In this document: positions 1-6,806 of the stretch, piece by piece
How positions within the stretch are numbered: the stretch's first letter is position 1
Layout: each line of letters starts with the position of its first letter
Source of the DNA: an uncultured Pirellulaceae bacterium
GTDB lineage: Bacteria > Planctomycetota > Planctomycetia > Pirellulales > Pirellulaceae
Assembly: GCA_934278005.1 (NCBI GenBank)
Contig: CAKQWG010000067.1
Span: 1 to 17,003, forward strand
Direction of reading: 5' to 3'
Length of the DNA: 17,003 nucleotides
Notes under the pieces: generated by a model
Databases searched by the model: none
Told to the model about the DNA's origin: nothing
The model's input: the letters and a program-made list of their open reading frames with translations, nothing else
Translations under genes and position numbers: made by a program

Positions 1-180
1 AGTCGCAGCACACCAAGGAGCCGCGACGCGGCCCACAAGCTGCTTGCAGCGTTCTACTTTCCGATAAGGTTCAGAGCCGGTCTACAGACCCTTTGTGTAC
101 GCAGACGGGTGCGATCTGCATGATGCGCCGGTTTTTTGGCTGAACTCCGCGGCCCTCTGCGCCTCCGCGCTCTCTGCGTT
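1..180. repeat. Long direct repeat, copy 1 (cut by window edge)
   Basis: Positions 1-152 are identical base for base to 635-786. After a one-base indel and one substitution, the match continues through 155-180 (equal to 788-813). The copy probably begins before the window. It contains a near-palindromic core GCCGCGACGCGGC and ends in a CTCTGCG-rich hairpin. No ORF in it looks like a real protein. It is most likely a dispersed or recently duplicated intergenic repeat. Confidence 0.9.
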
Positions 181-225
181 AAAAAACAAACACACAGGAC
201 GCAGAAAACGCAGAGGGCCGCGGAG
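145..225. repeat. Hairpin with 17-bp perfect arms
   Basis: Arms CTCCGCGGCCCTCTGCG (145-161) and CGCAGAGGGCCGCGGAG (209-225) are exact reverse complements. A smaller nested stem lies inside (172-180 with 207-215, CTCTGCGTT/AACGCAGAG), and the two pairings compete. It forms the end of repeat copy 1. There is no clear T-run after it, so I do not call it a terminator. Confidence 0.8.
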
Positions 226-279
226 GGGCAGTCCCACACTCCCAATTAATACTCGTTCACTCAATCAACGCGCAGCAAG

Positions 280-405
280 TTGTTTAACGCCGAGCCGCAG
301 CAGGCCGCAGATGCACGAGTCAATTTGACCAACGCGCGAGGCTCTATTGCACCACACCGCCGTCCAATTCGAATCATCGCGGCCTGCGCAGGCGACGGCA
401 CTTCG
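280..405 (+). repeat. Degenerate repeat module, forward copy
   Basis: It begins with GTTTAACGCCGAGCCGCAGC (282-301) and ends near GGCACTTC, with CCTGCGCAGG, a perfect 10-bp palindrome, at 383-392. The reverse complement of 1129-1251 follows the same order: GTTTAACGCCG, AGTAGGCCGC, a CACCAC..CCGCC block, CGCGGCCTACGCAGG, then GGCACTTC. The two share landmarks but are too diverged to be a recent copy. This looks like a family of dispersed structured repeats. Confidence 0.55.
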
Positions 406-535
406 CAACTCTCTCAATCACTTAACGCACCCTGTGTGGACTTCTGCGGCTTCGCGCAACGCTACATGAAAAACAGCCGCTATAAATAGACCGGTTGATA
501 TCGAGTTTAAGTGCTAGGAAAAAGAGGATGGCAAG

Positions 536-579
536 GTTGCGACGAGTTGCAAAACTACTACGAGCCGCGACGCGGCCCA
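536..579. repeat. Degenerate partial third copy of the repeat start
   Basis: This stretch resembles the beginning of the 635-813 repeat, with roughly three quarters of bases matching over 40 positions. It shares the exact 17-base GAGCCGCGACGCGGCCC core, which occurs at 19-35, 563-579 and 652-668. It lies about 90 bp upstream of copy 2 and may be an older copy of the same element. Confidence 0.6.
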
Positions 580-634
580 GCAACACTTACCGTTTGACAA
601 AGCGTAGGGTTGAGCGTTTGCTAAAGCTACGACA

Positions 635-813
635 AGTCGCAGCACACCAAGGAGCCGCGACGCGGCCCACAAGCTGCTTGCAGCGTTCTACTTTCCGATA
701 AGGTTCAGAGCCGGTCTACAGACCCTTTGTGTACGCAGACGGGTGCGATCTGCATGATGCGCCGGTTTTTTGGCTGAACTCCGCGGTCTCTGCGCCTCCG
801 CGCTCTCTGCGTT
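635..813. repeat. Long direct repeat, copy 2
   Basis: Second copy of the repeat at 1-180, 634 bp downstream in the same orientation. The first 152 bases are identical, which implies a recent duplication or ongoing conversion. The tail diverges: the loop and right arm of the terminal hairpin differ from copy 1. Sequence between the copies (about 226-634) is not duplicated at this level. Confidence 0.9.
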
Positions 814-839
814 AAAAACAAATGCAGAAAACGCAGAGA
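804..839. repeat. Hairpin at the end of repeat copy 2
   Basis: Arms TCTCTGCGTT (804-813) and AACGCAGAGA (830-839) are perfect reverse complements around a 16-nt loop. TCTCTGCG at 787-794 can pair with the same right arm. This is the counterpart of the copy 1 hairpin, but the GC-rich extension of the right arm is replaced by other sequence. Confidence 0.75.
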
Positions 840-912
840 CGTTGAGGGCGCGGATATTAAATATCCGGCCGCGTGCTTCGAGTCGCCACCCCCCAGTGGA
901 TAGAATGCGGTA

Positions 913-1535
913 GGTTAGAAAGTTAAGCGCTTCGCGTGAGACCGTCGGCAGTCCCTCAGCAACTATTCCTTACCGTGCATTTCTAACCAAGATCCCACGG
1001 GACCAATGTTCCCATTGCGGACATTAGAAATGGGGACGCTGGCTCTTAGACTTAGGGCTTGCTCAACAATAACATCCCTAGTTGCAATGAAGGACCAAAC
1101 GCTTTCCAGCAGATAGGTGGAGTGCTGTGAAGTGCCTTCACCTGCGTAGGCCGCGACTAACGGCTGGTTGGCGGGGTGGTGCTCCATCGCGCCTCGTCCT
1201 ACGCAGGGTAGCCTCATGCGCGGCGGCCTACTACGGTTCGGCGTTAAACAATTCAGCCTGCCCAATTCGCTTAACGCCAAGCCGCAGTAGCTGCTGGACC
1301 AAGCGGCACGATCGAAGGTTAGAAAATGAATGGTTAGAAAATTCAGCGACCACTGTACGGCAGCCGCCGCTACGTCACTGCTCGCTACGGACGTAACGCG
1401 TGTGGGTTTGATCGCGGACCTCGCCACCACGTGACGCGGCCTGCACAAATCAAGCTTAACGGAGATGCAGATGGGAATTGGTCGGTACTGCGAGCCCAGG
1501 AAGACCCCCTATCTTTTGCCAAACATTTTCTAACC
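913..1535. repeat. GGTTAGAAA motif cluster in both orientations
   Basis: GGTTAGAAA occurs at 913-921, 1317-1325 and 1332-1340, the last two being starts of a 15-bp tandem pair. Its complement TTTCTAACC occurs at 980-988 and within 1524-1535. GGTTAGAAAATG (1317-1328) and CATTTTCTAACC (1524-1535) are a perfect 12-bp inverted pair, and 913-988 is bounded by 9-bp inverted ends. No flanking target-site duplication is visible. Confidence 0.5.
1129..1251 (-). repeat. Degenerate repeat module, reverse copy
   Basis: Read on the minus strand this parallels 280-405. It has its own internal inverted repeat: CCTGCGTAGG at 1141-1150 pairs exactly with CCTACGCAGG at 1198-1207. Its outer end enters a further imperfect 20-bp inverted repeat (about 1228-1247 with 1271-1290, three mismatches) whose innermost part is GGCGTTAA/TTAACGCC. 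I see no convincing gene here. Confidence 0.5.
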
Positions 1536-1830
1536 GTTGTTCCCAAGCTCCACTGTAACGAACCGGTAAGTTAGTGTTGAGTCGTCCCTTAAATGCAATG
1601 AGCCACCAGCCCAATTAGAACACACAATGCTTGCCAGCGATGACAACTAAAGCGGAACTTTTTGGTACGCTTCGGGCCATGGACTATCCCACAATGTGTA
1701 ATTGCTAATTCTTGATAATTTCGTCCGCACGGAAATTAACAGTAAACAAAGCACCCAGCTTAAATAATCGAACTATTTTACGTGAAATGGGCCTGTTAAC
1801 GCGCGTAGACGTAACGAGGAGGTAGAATTA
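1450..1830. other. Stretch without a recognisable gene
   Basis: This stretch is visibly richer in A and T than the coding part of the window. It has no long ORF, no tRNA-like cloverleaf and no clear repeat apart from the TTTTCTAACC motif near 1526. It presumably holds the promoter of the small gene at 1896, but I see no convincing -35/-10 pair. Confidence 0.4.
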
Positions 1831-1890
1831 TTTCTTAAGTGTCTAACTATTAGACGGGTGTCCTGTTAAACAACTTTGAGATTTAAGAAA
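1831..1890 (+). promoter_or_regulatory. Nested inverted repeats in the leader of the 1896 gene
   Basis: TTTCTTAA (1831-1838) is the exact reverse complement of TTAAGAAA (1883-1890). They enclose a tight hairpin GTCTAA-CTA-TTAGAC (1841-1855). The right outer arm overlaps the only purine-rich, ribosome-binding-like stretch (AAGAAAAGA) just before the ATG. If the RNA folds this way the start would be partly hidden. The inner hairpin could instead be an operator. Both roles are inference. Confidence 0.4.
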
Positions 1891-1895
1891 AGACG

Positions 1896-2255
1896 ATGGC
1901 TCGAAAAAAAACCAGCAAGGCAAAACGCATTCAAGATTTTCTAAGCACCAACCCTGAGGCTCGCAATCGCGAAGTCGTTGAGGCTCTGGCCGCGCATAGT
2001 GTGACTGCGGCGGACGTCTCCAATGCTAAGAGTCAACTGAAGAGGAAGCAGTTGGGATTGACTCCCTCTGCTAGTGCTGCCAAACCCAGAAGCACCAAGG
2101 CTTCCACGAGTCGCAAGGCCGCCAAACAGAGCGCTTCGACCAGCTCAATTTCGCTCAATGAATTGGAGCTCACCGCAGGCTTCATCAAGTCCGTAGGTGA
2201 CTTGAACCGTGCTCAAGAACTGCTTCAGATGGTTGCCCAGATCCAAGCGATCTAG
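1896..2255 (+). CDS. Small basic protein, putative DNA-binding (hypothetical)
   Basis: The product is 119 residues. Residues 1-52 are basic and appear helical (KRIQDFLSTNPEARNREVVE, then a VSNAKSQLKRK stretch). This resembles the helix-turn-helix-like N-terminus of small planctomycete proteins in which a 'NPEA..KEVVEAL' helix precedes a 'VSNVKS.L' helix; I recall that pattern from memory and have not searched it. Residues 53-85 are a flexible Ala/Ser/Thr/Lys/Arg linker. Residues 86-119 form an amphipathic C-terminal segment (LNELELTAGFIKSVGDLNRA). The ATG has only a weak AAGAAAAGA upstream. No signal peptide or membrane segment is seen. The gene stands alone after a repeat-rich region and is convergent with secDF. 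A nucleoid-associated or regulatory role is a guess. Confidence 0.7.
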   Translation: MARKKTSKAKRIQDFLSTNPEARNREVVEALAAHSVTAADVSNAKSQLKRKQLGLTPSASAAKPRSTKASTSRKAAKQSASTSSISLNELELTAGFIKSVGDLNRAQELLQMVAQIQAI

Positions 2256-2282
2256 CACTTCGCAAAGTAATGAGAATTTGGA

Positions 2283-2313
2283 CTCGGGCTGTAATCTTGC
2301 TGCACAGCCCGAG
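2283..2313. terminator. Stem-loop between convergent genes
   Basis: CTCGGGCTGT (2283-2292) and ACAGCCCGAG (2304-2313) form a perfect 10-bp stem with an 11-nt loop. It lies 28 bp after the 1896-2255 gene and 104 bp beyond the secDF stop. Neither side carries a proper T-run, so it may be a non-canonical or bidirectional terminator or an mRNA 3'-end stabiliser. Confidence 0.5.
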
Positions 2314-2416
2314 ATGTCTCGGCGGCGTGCGAGATGTCATAGCGTCCGACCAAACCGCGCGCCACTGCATGTGTACGCGCGGGATGTTGCCATAATTAAC
2401 TAGCCAGGCTCGCTTG

Positions 2417-5400
2417 TTATCCGATCGATCCAGGGCGCTTCGGCGCAGCCGCTTCGCGGTTTGAAAACCACAGCAGCAGTGGCGAAGCGATAAAGATCGA
2501 ACTGTAGGTACCAACGATGATGCCGACCAACAGTGCAAACGAAAAGGCGTGAATGCCTTCTCCGCCAAAGATATACAACACCAGCAGCGTCAACAGAGTT
2601 GTACCGCTGGTGAGCAACGTTCGGCTAAGCGTTTGATTGACACTCTGGTTAATCATCTCCATGCTCAGCCGCGGGTTGCGTCCGCGCACTTCGCGAATGC
2701 GGTCAAAGATGACGATGGTATCGTTGAGCGAATAGCCGATAATCGTCAAAAACGCAGCCACTTCGGTCAGACCAATCTTAAAATCTTCCACGAGCAGGAA
2801 GCTCAGCGGTCCCGCCAACCAGTGGCACGCCGCCAAAATGCCCAGGGTGATGATCACGTCATGCACCAGCGCGATAACCGCAGCTAGGCCGTAGGCAACT
2901 TTCTGAAAACGGAACCAGATATAGCCCACGATGAAGACCAAGCTCAGCAGGATGGCACCGATGGCGCGCTGCTGCATTTCATTAGCGACGCGAGTACCGA
3001 TTTGACTGAGCGACAACCACTTGGGTTGATTCTCCATTTCGCGCGTCAGTTGAGCAGCGACTGCATCGGCACCTGCTTGGTCGAGCGGCAGTTTGACCGA
3101 CCACGTGGAATAGCCCACAGCATCCTCGCTGCGCCAATCGGCAGGTAGCGGCTCGGGGGCCACTTCGAGCTGCTGTGGGTTCAGTTCGACACCTACCGTT
3201 TTGGCCGCGTCAATCAACTGTTGACGCAGCGTAGGACCATCGATCTTGGCACCCTTGTCGTCAGCAGCCACGTTGGGATCATCATCATTGCTGCTGCTAA
3301 ATTCGAGCACGAGCTCCGTCATCTGCGCTGCGGGCTCGGTCGGCTCATCGCTCGCGGACTCAGCCCCACCAGCCTCAGCCGGCTGCGAATCGCCGGCCTC
3401 CGACGCAGTGCCGAGTCCGGTTTCAACCGTAGCATCCGTCGTCTCTTCGACGACCGGCTGTGCGGTAGCAGACTCCGCTGTCGCAGTTTCAGCCGTAGCA
3501 GTTTCAGCTGGCGCGTCGCTCGGCGCTGGCGAGTCGCCGGACTGGGCATCTGATTGGGCATCTGATTGGGCATCTGATTGGGCATCTGATTGGGCGTCCG
3601 GCTGGGTGCCGGCAGCTTCCTCTTGGTAAGCCACGAAACGGACGGTCCGCTGCTGAGAGCGTAGATTTGAACTGGAGGAAGTGGTCGGCTTGTCCTTCAA
3701 CACCCGCACTCGGTAAGTCACCAAGTTGGCAGATTGGTTTTTGGCAAAGCCATCCAGCAGAGACTGCGACAGATACTTGACGTCGTGGATCGACGTAACG
3801 AGCGAGTAGACCGTATCCTTAGGCTCCTTCTCCACGCGTACCAGTGTCGACTGGACCGGTTTCCCTTCTTGATCTTTAGCCAGGATCTCCTTGGTCAGGT
3901 CGCGTAGCTGGTCAACTGGAACGGCTTCTTCGAGTTGGAAGATAACCCCAGTGCCGCCAGTAAAGTCGATGCTGAGCAGTTCCTTACCGCGGATCGTTGT
4001 CAGCACTAAGCTAACCACGATAGCGATGCCAGACAGCGCCACGCAGAAGTTGCGCCAGCCCATGATATCGAAGTCGCGTTCGCCGAGCAGGGTTTTCTTC
4101 AACCAGCCGATGCCGTCAGACATAGATAGACTGGCCATCTTGCGCTTCTCGGCGATCTCAAACATAATCCGCGCACAGAAGGTGGCGGTGAACATACTGG
4201 TAGCGATACCGATAATCAGAGCCACCGCAAAACCGCGGACCTGATCGGTGCCGATCCAGTAGAGCACGATAGCGGCGATGACGGTGGTCAGGTTGGAGTC
4301 CAAGATGGTGGTGAAAGCGCGGTCAAAGCCGTTGCGAATCGCCATTCGCGGAGCTGCGCCCTTTTCTTTTTCTTCTCGAATCCGCTCAAAAATGAGTACG
4401 TTCGCATCGACCGACATACCGATGGTGAGCACCAAGCCGGCCAGACCGGGGAGTGTTAGCGGTTGCTGGATGAAGATCATGATGCCGAAGATGAGCAGAC
4501 CATTGATCAGCAGGGTTAACGAAGCCACGACACCTGCAAAACGATAGTACAGCAGGATGATTACAAAGGTGGTGATTACGGCCCAAATAGAGGCGTTAGT
4601 ACCATTGCGAACCGCGGTAGCACCCAGGCCGGCGCCAACACGGTTTTCGCTGGCCGGCTCTTCGCTGAGCGTAGCGGGCAAGCGTCCCGAGCGGAGGATG
4701 GTTACTAGGAACTCGACCTCTTTCTTGGTGAAGTTGCCACTGATTTGTCCGCTGTTGCTGATCGGCGAGTTTAAGTTCGGAGCCGACAGGACTTTCTTGT
4801 CCATGATGATCGCCATCCGGCGGTGAAATTCACCCTCAGGGATATTTCGCGACGTCATGGCCAACATCTTGCTGGCACCGTTGCTATTTAAACGAAATTC
4901 CACGACGGGCTGGCCGGTTTTTTCGAAACCGGTCTGCGCCGAGGCTAGGTCATCGCCGGTAACTACGGCGTAGGGCTGGCCCAACATTTCGGTAGCCATC
5001 AAGACGTCGACATTTTCTATGCCGTTGCGAACTAGCCACTTCTCAAGCGCGTAGTCATCCTCATTTACGTTCAGCTGGGGAACGCTGAGTATCTTGCCGG
5101 TATCGGAGTCGCGTAGCGTATCGCCCAGCACGGGCGTTTGCAGCGGATAGACTCCCTCGACTTTTTCTAACTTGCGTCCCACGGTGTACCACAAGCCGAC
5201 AACATTTCCTTCGCCATCGACGACTGTCGGTTTGGGGATGGTGTTGCTCTCGGCCTGCTGCCGGGCCAGAGCGATAATGTCCTGGTGGTCGCGCGTGTTG
5301 GCCACGATGCGGAACTCGAGCTGGCCTGAGTTCTTGAGTAGGTCTTTGATATTCTTTAGTTCGAATTCGTCCACGTTGGGAACGGTGATTTCGATCTGCG

Positions 5401-5851
5401 ATTCGCCACGTGGACGAATGGTGATTTCCTTAGTTCCCGAAGGGTTGATCCGATCGCTCAGGGCCGTGGAGAGCGAACCAGCGTCGATGGTGTCCCCATT
5501 TTCGTCCGGCACGATGTCATAGACTAAATTGGTTCCGCCAGAGAAGTCAGGGCCGAGCGGAATCTTGAAGTTGTTCCCCCAGGCGAACAGCAGTCCGCCG
5601 GAGATGGCTGCGAGCATCACGCCCAGGCGGAATGAGTGCGAAGGCATCCGCAAGGCATTGGTGATCAGTCGACTGAGTATGAACGGGAAGACGAAAATCC
5701 CGAGCACGAATAGTACGCCATAAGCGTATATCCCCCAGGCAGCCGCGCCTTGCGCAGTCCCCGCGTCCGTGTCGACCCCTTGCCCGATCGTTGCCGATTG
5801 AGCCAATATCAGAGAGTTTGAAAGCAACTGCGAAATGGAAACACCGTCCAT
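2417..5851 (-). CDS. secDF: SecDF, fused Sec translocon accessory protein
   Basis: This 1144-residue fusion of SecD and SecF is an inner-membrane RND-type protein that uses the proton gradient to pull exported proteins from SecYEG. Residues 39-65 form an extra N-terminal membrane helix. SecD starts with a helix near 74-92 and LGPDFSGGTNL (99-109). Its transmembrane motif GMSVDANVLIFERIREE lies near 477-493. SecF starts near 595, with LLSIDFTGGTGV near 625-636, and its motif GYSLNDTIVIFDRIREVRG lies near 1035-1053. Between SecF helices 1 and 2, residues about 745-845 are an unusual acidic, Ala/Ser/Thr-rich insertion with an SDAQ repeat. An AAGGA at 5858-5862 supports the start. yajC lies 70 bp upstream and is probably in the same operon. 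SecDF fusions are also known in Bacillus. Confidence 0.96.
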   Translation of the reverse strand: MDGVSISQLLSNSLILAQSATIGQGVDTDAGTAQGAAAWGIYAYGVLFVLGIFVFPFILSRLITNALRMPSHSFRLGVMLAAISGGLLFAWGNNFKIPLGPDFSGGTNLVYDIVPDENGDTIDAGSLSTALSDRINPSGTKEITIRPRGESQIEITVPNVDEFELKNIKDLLKNSGQLEFRIVANTRDHQDIIALARQQAESNTIPKPTVVDGEGNVVGLWYTVGRKLEKVEGVYPLQTPVLGDTLRDSDTGKILSVPQLNVNEDDYALEKWLVRNGIENVDVLMATEMLGQPYAVVTGDDLASAQTGFEKTGQPVVEFRLNSNGASKMLAMTSRNIPEGEFHRRMAIIMDKKVLSAPNLNSPISNSGQISGNFTKKEVEFLVTILRSGRLPATLSEEPASENRVGAGLGATAVRNGTNASIWAVITTFVIILLYYRFAGVVASLTLLINGLLIFGIMIFIQQPLTLPGLAGLVLTIGMSVDANVLIFERIREEKEKGAAPRMAIRNGFDRAFTTILDSNLTTVIAAIVLYWIGTDQVRGFAVALIIGIATSMFTATFCARIMFEIAEKRKMASLSMSDGIGWLKKTLLGERDFDIMGWRNFCVALSGIAIVVSLVLTTIRGKELLSIDFTGGTGVIFQLEEAVPVDQLRDLTKEILAKDQEGKPVQSTLVRVEKEPKDTVYSLVTSIHDVKYLSQSLLDGFAKNQSANLVTYRVRVLKDKPTTSSSSNLRSQQRTVRFVAYQEEAAGTQPDAQSDAQSDAQSDAQSDAQSGDSPAPSDAPAETATAETATAESATAQPVVEETTDATVETGLGTASEAGDSQPAEAGGAESASDEPTEPAAQMTELVLEFSSSNDDDPNVAADDKGAKIDGPTLRQQLIDAAKTVGVELNPQQLEVAPEPLPADWRSEDAVGYSTWSVKLPLDQAGADAVAAQLTREMENQPKWLSLSQIGTRVANEMQQRAIGAILLSLVFIVGYIWFRFQKVAYGLAAVIALVHDVIITLGILAACHWLAGPLSFLLVEDFKIGLTEVAAFLTIIGYSLNDTIVIFDRIREVRGRNPRLSMEMINQSVNQTLSRTLLTSGTTLLTLLVLYIFGGEGIHAFSFALLVGIIVGTYSSIFIASPLLLWFSNREAAAPKRPGSIG
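3543..3590 (-). repeat. 12-bp tandem repeat inside secDF
   Basis: TGGGCATCTGAT on the plus strand is repeated four times without a mismatch, followed by a degenerate fifth unit (TGGGCGTCCGGC). In SecDF it encodes consecutive Ser-Asp-Ala-Gln units, about residues 754-770. Because the unit is a multiple of three, copy-number change would keep the frame. Confidence 0.95.
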
Positions 5852-5857
5852 TGAATG

Positions 5858-5862
5858 TCCTT
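5858..5862 (-). promoter_or_regulatory. Ribosome binding site of secDF
   Basis: AAGGA on the minus strand lies 6 nt before the ATG at 5851-5849. It is one of the clearer Shine-Dalgarno-like sites in the window and supports the chosen start. Confidence 0.65.
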
Positions 5863-5921
5863 GCGGAGGGGGGAGTCAATTCTATTGAGTGGGTGTGGCC
5901 GAATCCATACTCAGGACGCGA

Positions 5922-6323
5922 CTACTCTTTGGTTTCTGATGGGGTAATGGAAGCGATCGAGTCGCGATTGATAGTCATCCGCGCGCCCGAGTTTTCGTCG
6001 ATGCGAAGCGTTACCAAACCGTCCTGCAGCTGCACAACGATCCCGTGGATGCCGCTGTGAGTCACGACGCGGTCATTCTTTTTAAGTTCAGCCTGCGCTT
6101 GTTCCTGCTTTTGACGCGCTTTTTGTTGCGGACGTGCGACCAGGAACATGAACAGGATTGCACTAATCAAAATCAAATTCAGGGGGCTGGCAAAGAATTC
6201 CAACAGCCCGCCGGGCGCGGCCTGATCGTCGGCCGCCGCAGCGGCTTGCGCCAATAATGGCTCAGACCAGGCTACCCAATGGTCAGTCACTTCGGTCAGT
6301 AATCGCAGGTCACTTAAAGTCAT
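5922..6323 (-). CDS. yajC: YajC, Sec translocase accessory subunit
   Basis: This is a 133-residue single-span membrane protein that associates with SecDF. A variable N-terminus (residues 1-45, with an Ala-rich stretch at 26-36) is followed by one hydrophobic helix (47-63, LNLILISAILFMFLVARPQQ). Then comes the family signature RPQQKARQKQEQ (64-75) and a small cytoplasmic domain with LKKNDRVVTHSGIHGIV (80-96). The frame is open further upstream to a GTG at 6419. I prefer the ATG at 6323 because it gives a length close to the usual 100-130 residues and the upstream residues look non-coding. No strong ribosome site decides it; an ATG at 6380 is the alternative. It lies directly upstream of secDF. 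The tgt/queA genes often found beside yajC are absent. Confidence 0.9.
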   Translation of the reverse strand: MTLSDLRLLTEVTDHWVAWSEPLLAQAAAAADDQAAPGGLLEFFASPLNLILISAILFMFLVARPQQKARQKQEQAQAELKKNDRVVTHSGIHGIVVQLQDGLVTLRIDENSGARMTINRDSIASITPSETKE

Positions 6324-6789
6324 GGGACAGCAGTCTCTCTGCGCTCTCTGAGGCAGTCCCTGTGCGGGAAAACCAGTCATGAACGCCACGGATCGAACAA
6401 CCCTTCGCAAGCTGGCCACTGAGGGACTGGCTTACGGGGACTGGTCTCTGGAAAATGAGGCCTCTGGAGAAAGACCATCGCCCAAAGTGGAAATCGAGCC
6501 CATTAGATGAGACAGACAGCCGCCAGAGTTGCATGAAAACAACCGGAAATGATAAGAGTCCCCCCCAGAATCCACAAGGCCTATGCTGGCGAACTATCGG
6601 TTCCGTGGGCGCAAGCTCATTGCGTGCGACATGAGCCAGCAGATTGCCGAGACTGAGTTTCCATGAGGAGGGATTCCAGAGGTAGGGGGCTATGGCCCGA
6701 GGGCGGTACATCGATCAACCTAACTCCATGAATGCTCGAAACTTCTCAATTGAGTGCCCAAACATCTAAGGGTCTAAAAGTCTCTGGGC
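6324..6789. other. Gene-free stretch between the lipoprotein gene and yajC
   Basis: These 466 bp presumably carry the yajC-secDF promoter (leftward). An open frame at 6711-6310 has no family resemblance, so I leave it out. Seen here: a CTCTGCGCTCTCTGAGG fragment (6333-6350) similar to the CTCTGCG repeats at 155-180 and 787-813; GGGACTGG twice (6423-6430 and 6437-6444), with CAGTCCC at 6353-6359 complementary to both; and a 10-bp palindrome CTCAATTGAG at 6745-6754. Confidence 0.4.
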
Positions 6790-6806
6790 CTAAAAGGTCT
6801 CTGGGT
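6774..6806. repeat. Imperfect tandem duplication over the lipoprotein stop codon
   Basis: CTAAAAGTCTCTGGGC (6774-6789) is followed by CTAAAAGGTCTCTGGGT (6790-6806), identical except for one inserted G and the last base. The second unit contains the stop codon and last codons of the lipoprotein gene (minus strand). The first is untranslated. The gene end therefore seems to have been duplicated in place. Confidence 0.75.

Noticed and set aside
280..701. Several 60-77 codon open frames in the repeat region (for example 280-489 and 495-701)
   Set aside because: They lie across repeat copies, have no supporting ribosome site or family resemblance, and the similarity between frames reflects repeat DNA, not protein conservation.
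1240..1278. Integron attC-like site (GTTAAAC at 1243-1249 and GCTTAAC at 1269-1275 fit GTTRRRY and RYYYAAC)
   Set aside because: The core sites are in the wrong order for one attC site (GTTRRRY comes first), no partner boxes are found at suitable distance, and there is no integrase or cassette gene in the window.
963..1448. 161-codon open frame on the minus strand
   Set aside because: It overlaps the degenerate repeat module and the GGTTAGAAA motifs, shows no recognisable domain, and is low-complexity in character. It probably arises from GC-rich repeats.
3246..3629. Plus-strand open frame with repeated ASDW units
   Set aside because: It is the antisense reading of the 12-bp repeat in secDF; the minus strand has clear SecF homology on both sides.
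6310..6711. 133-codon open frame upstream of yajC on the minus strand
   Set aside because: No domain or membrane pattern is recognised, it overlaps the chosen yajC start in another frame, and its composition looks random.
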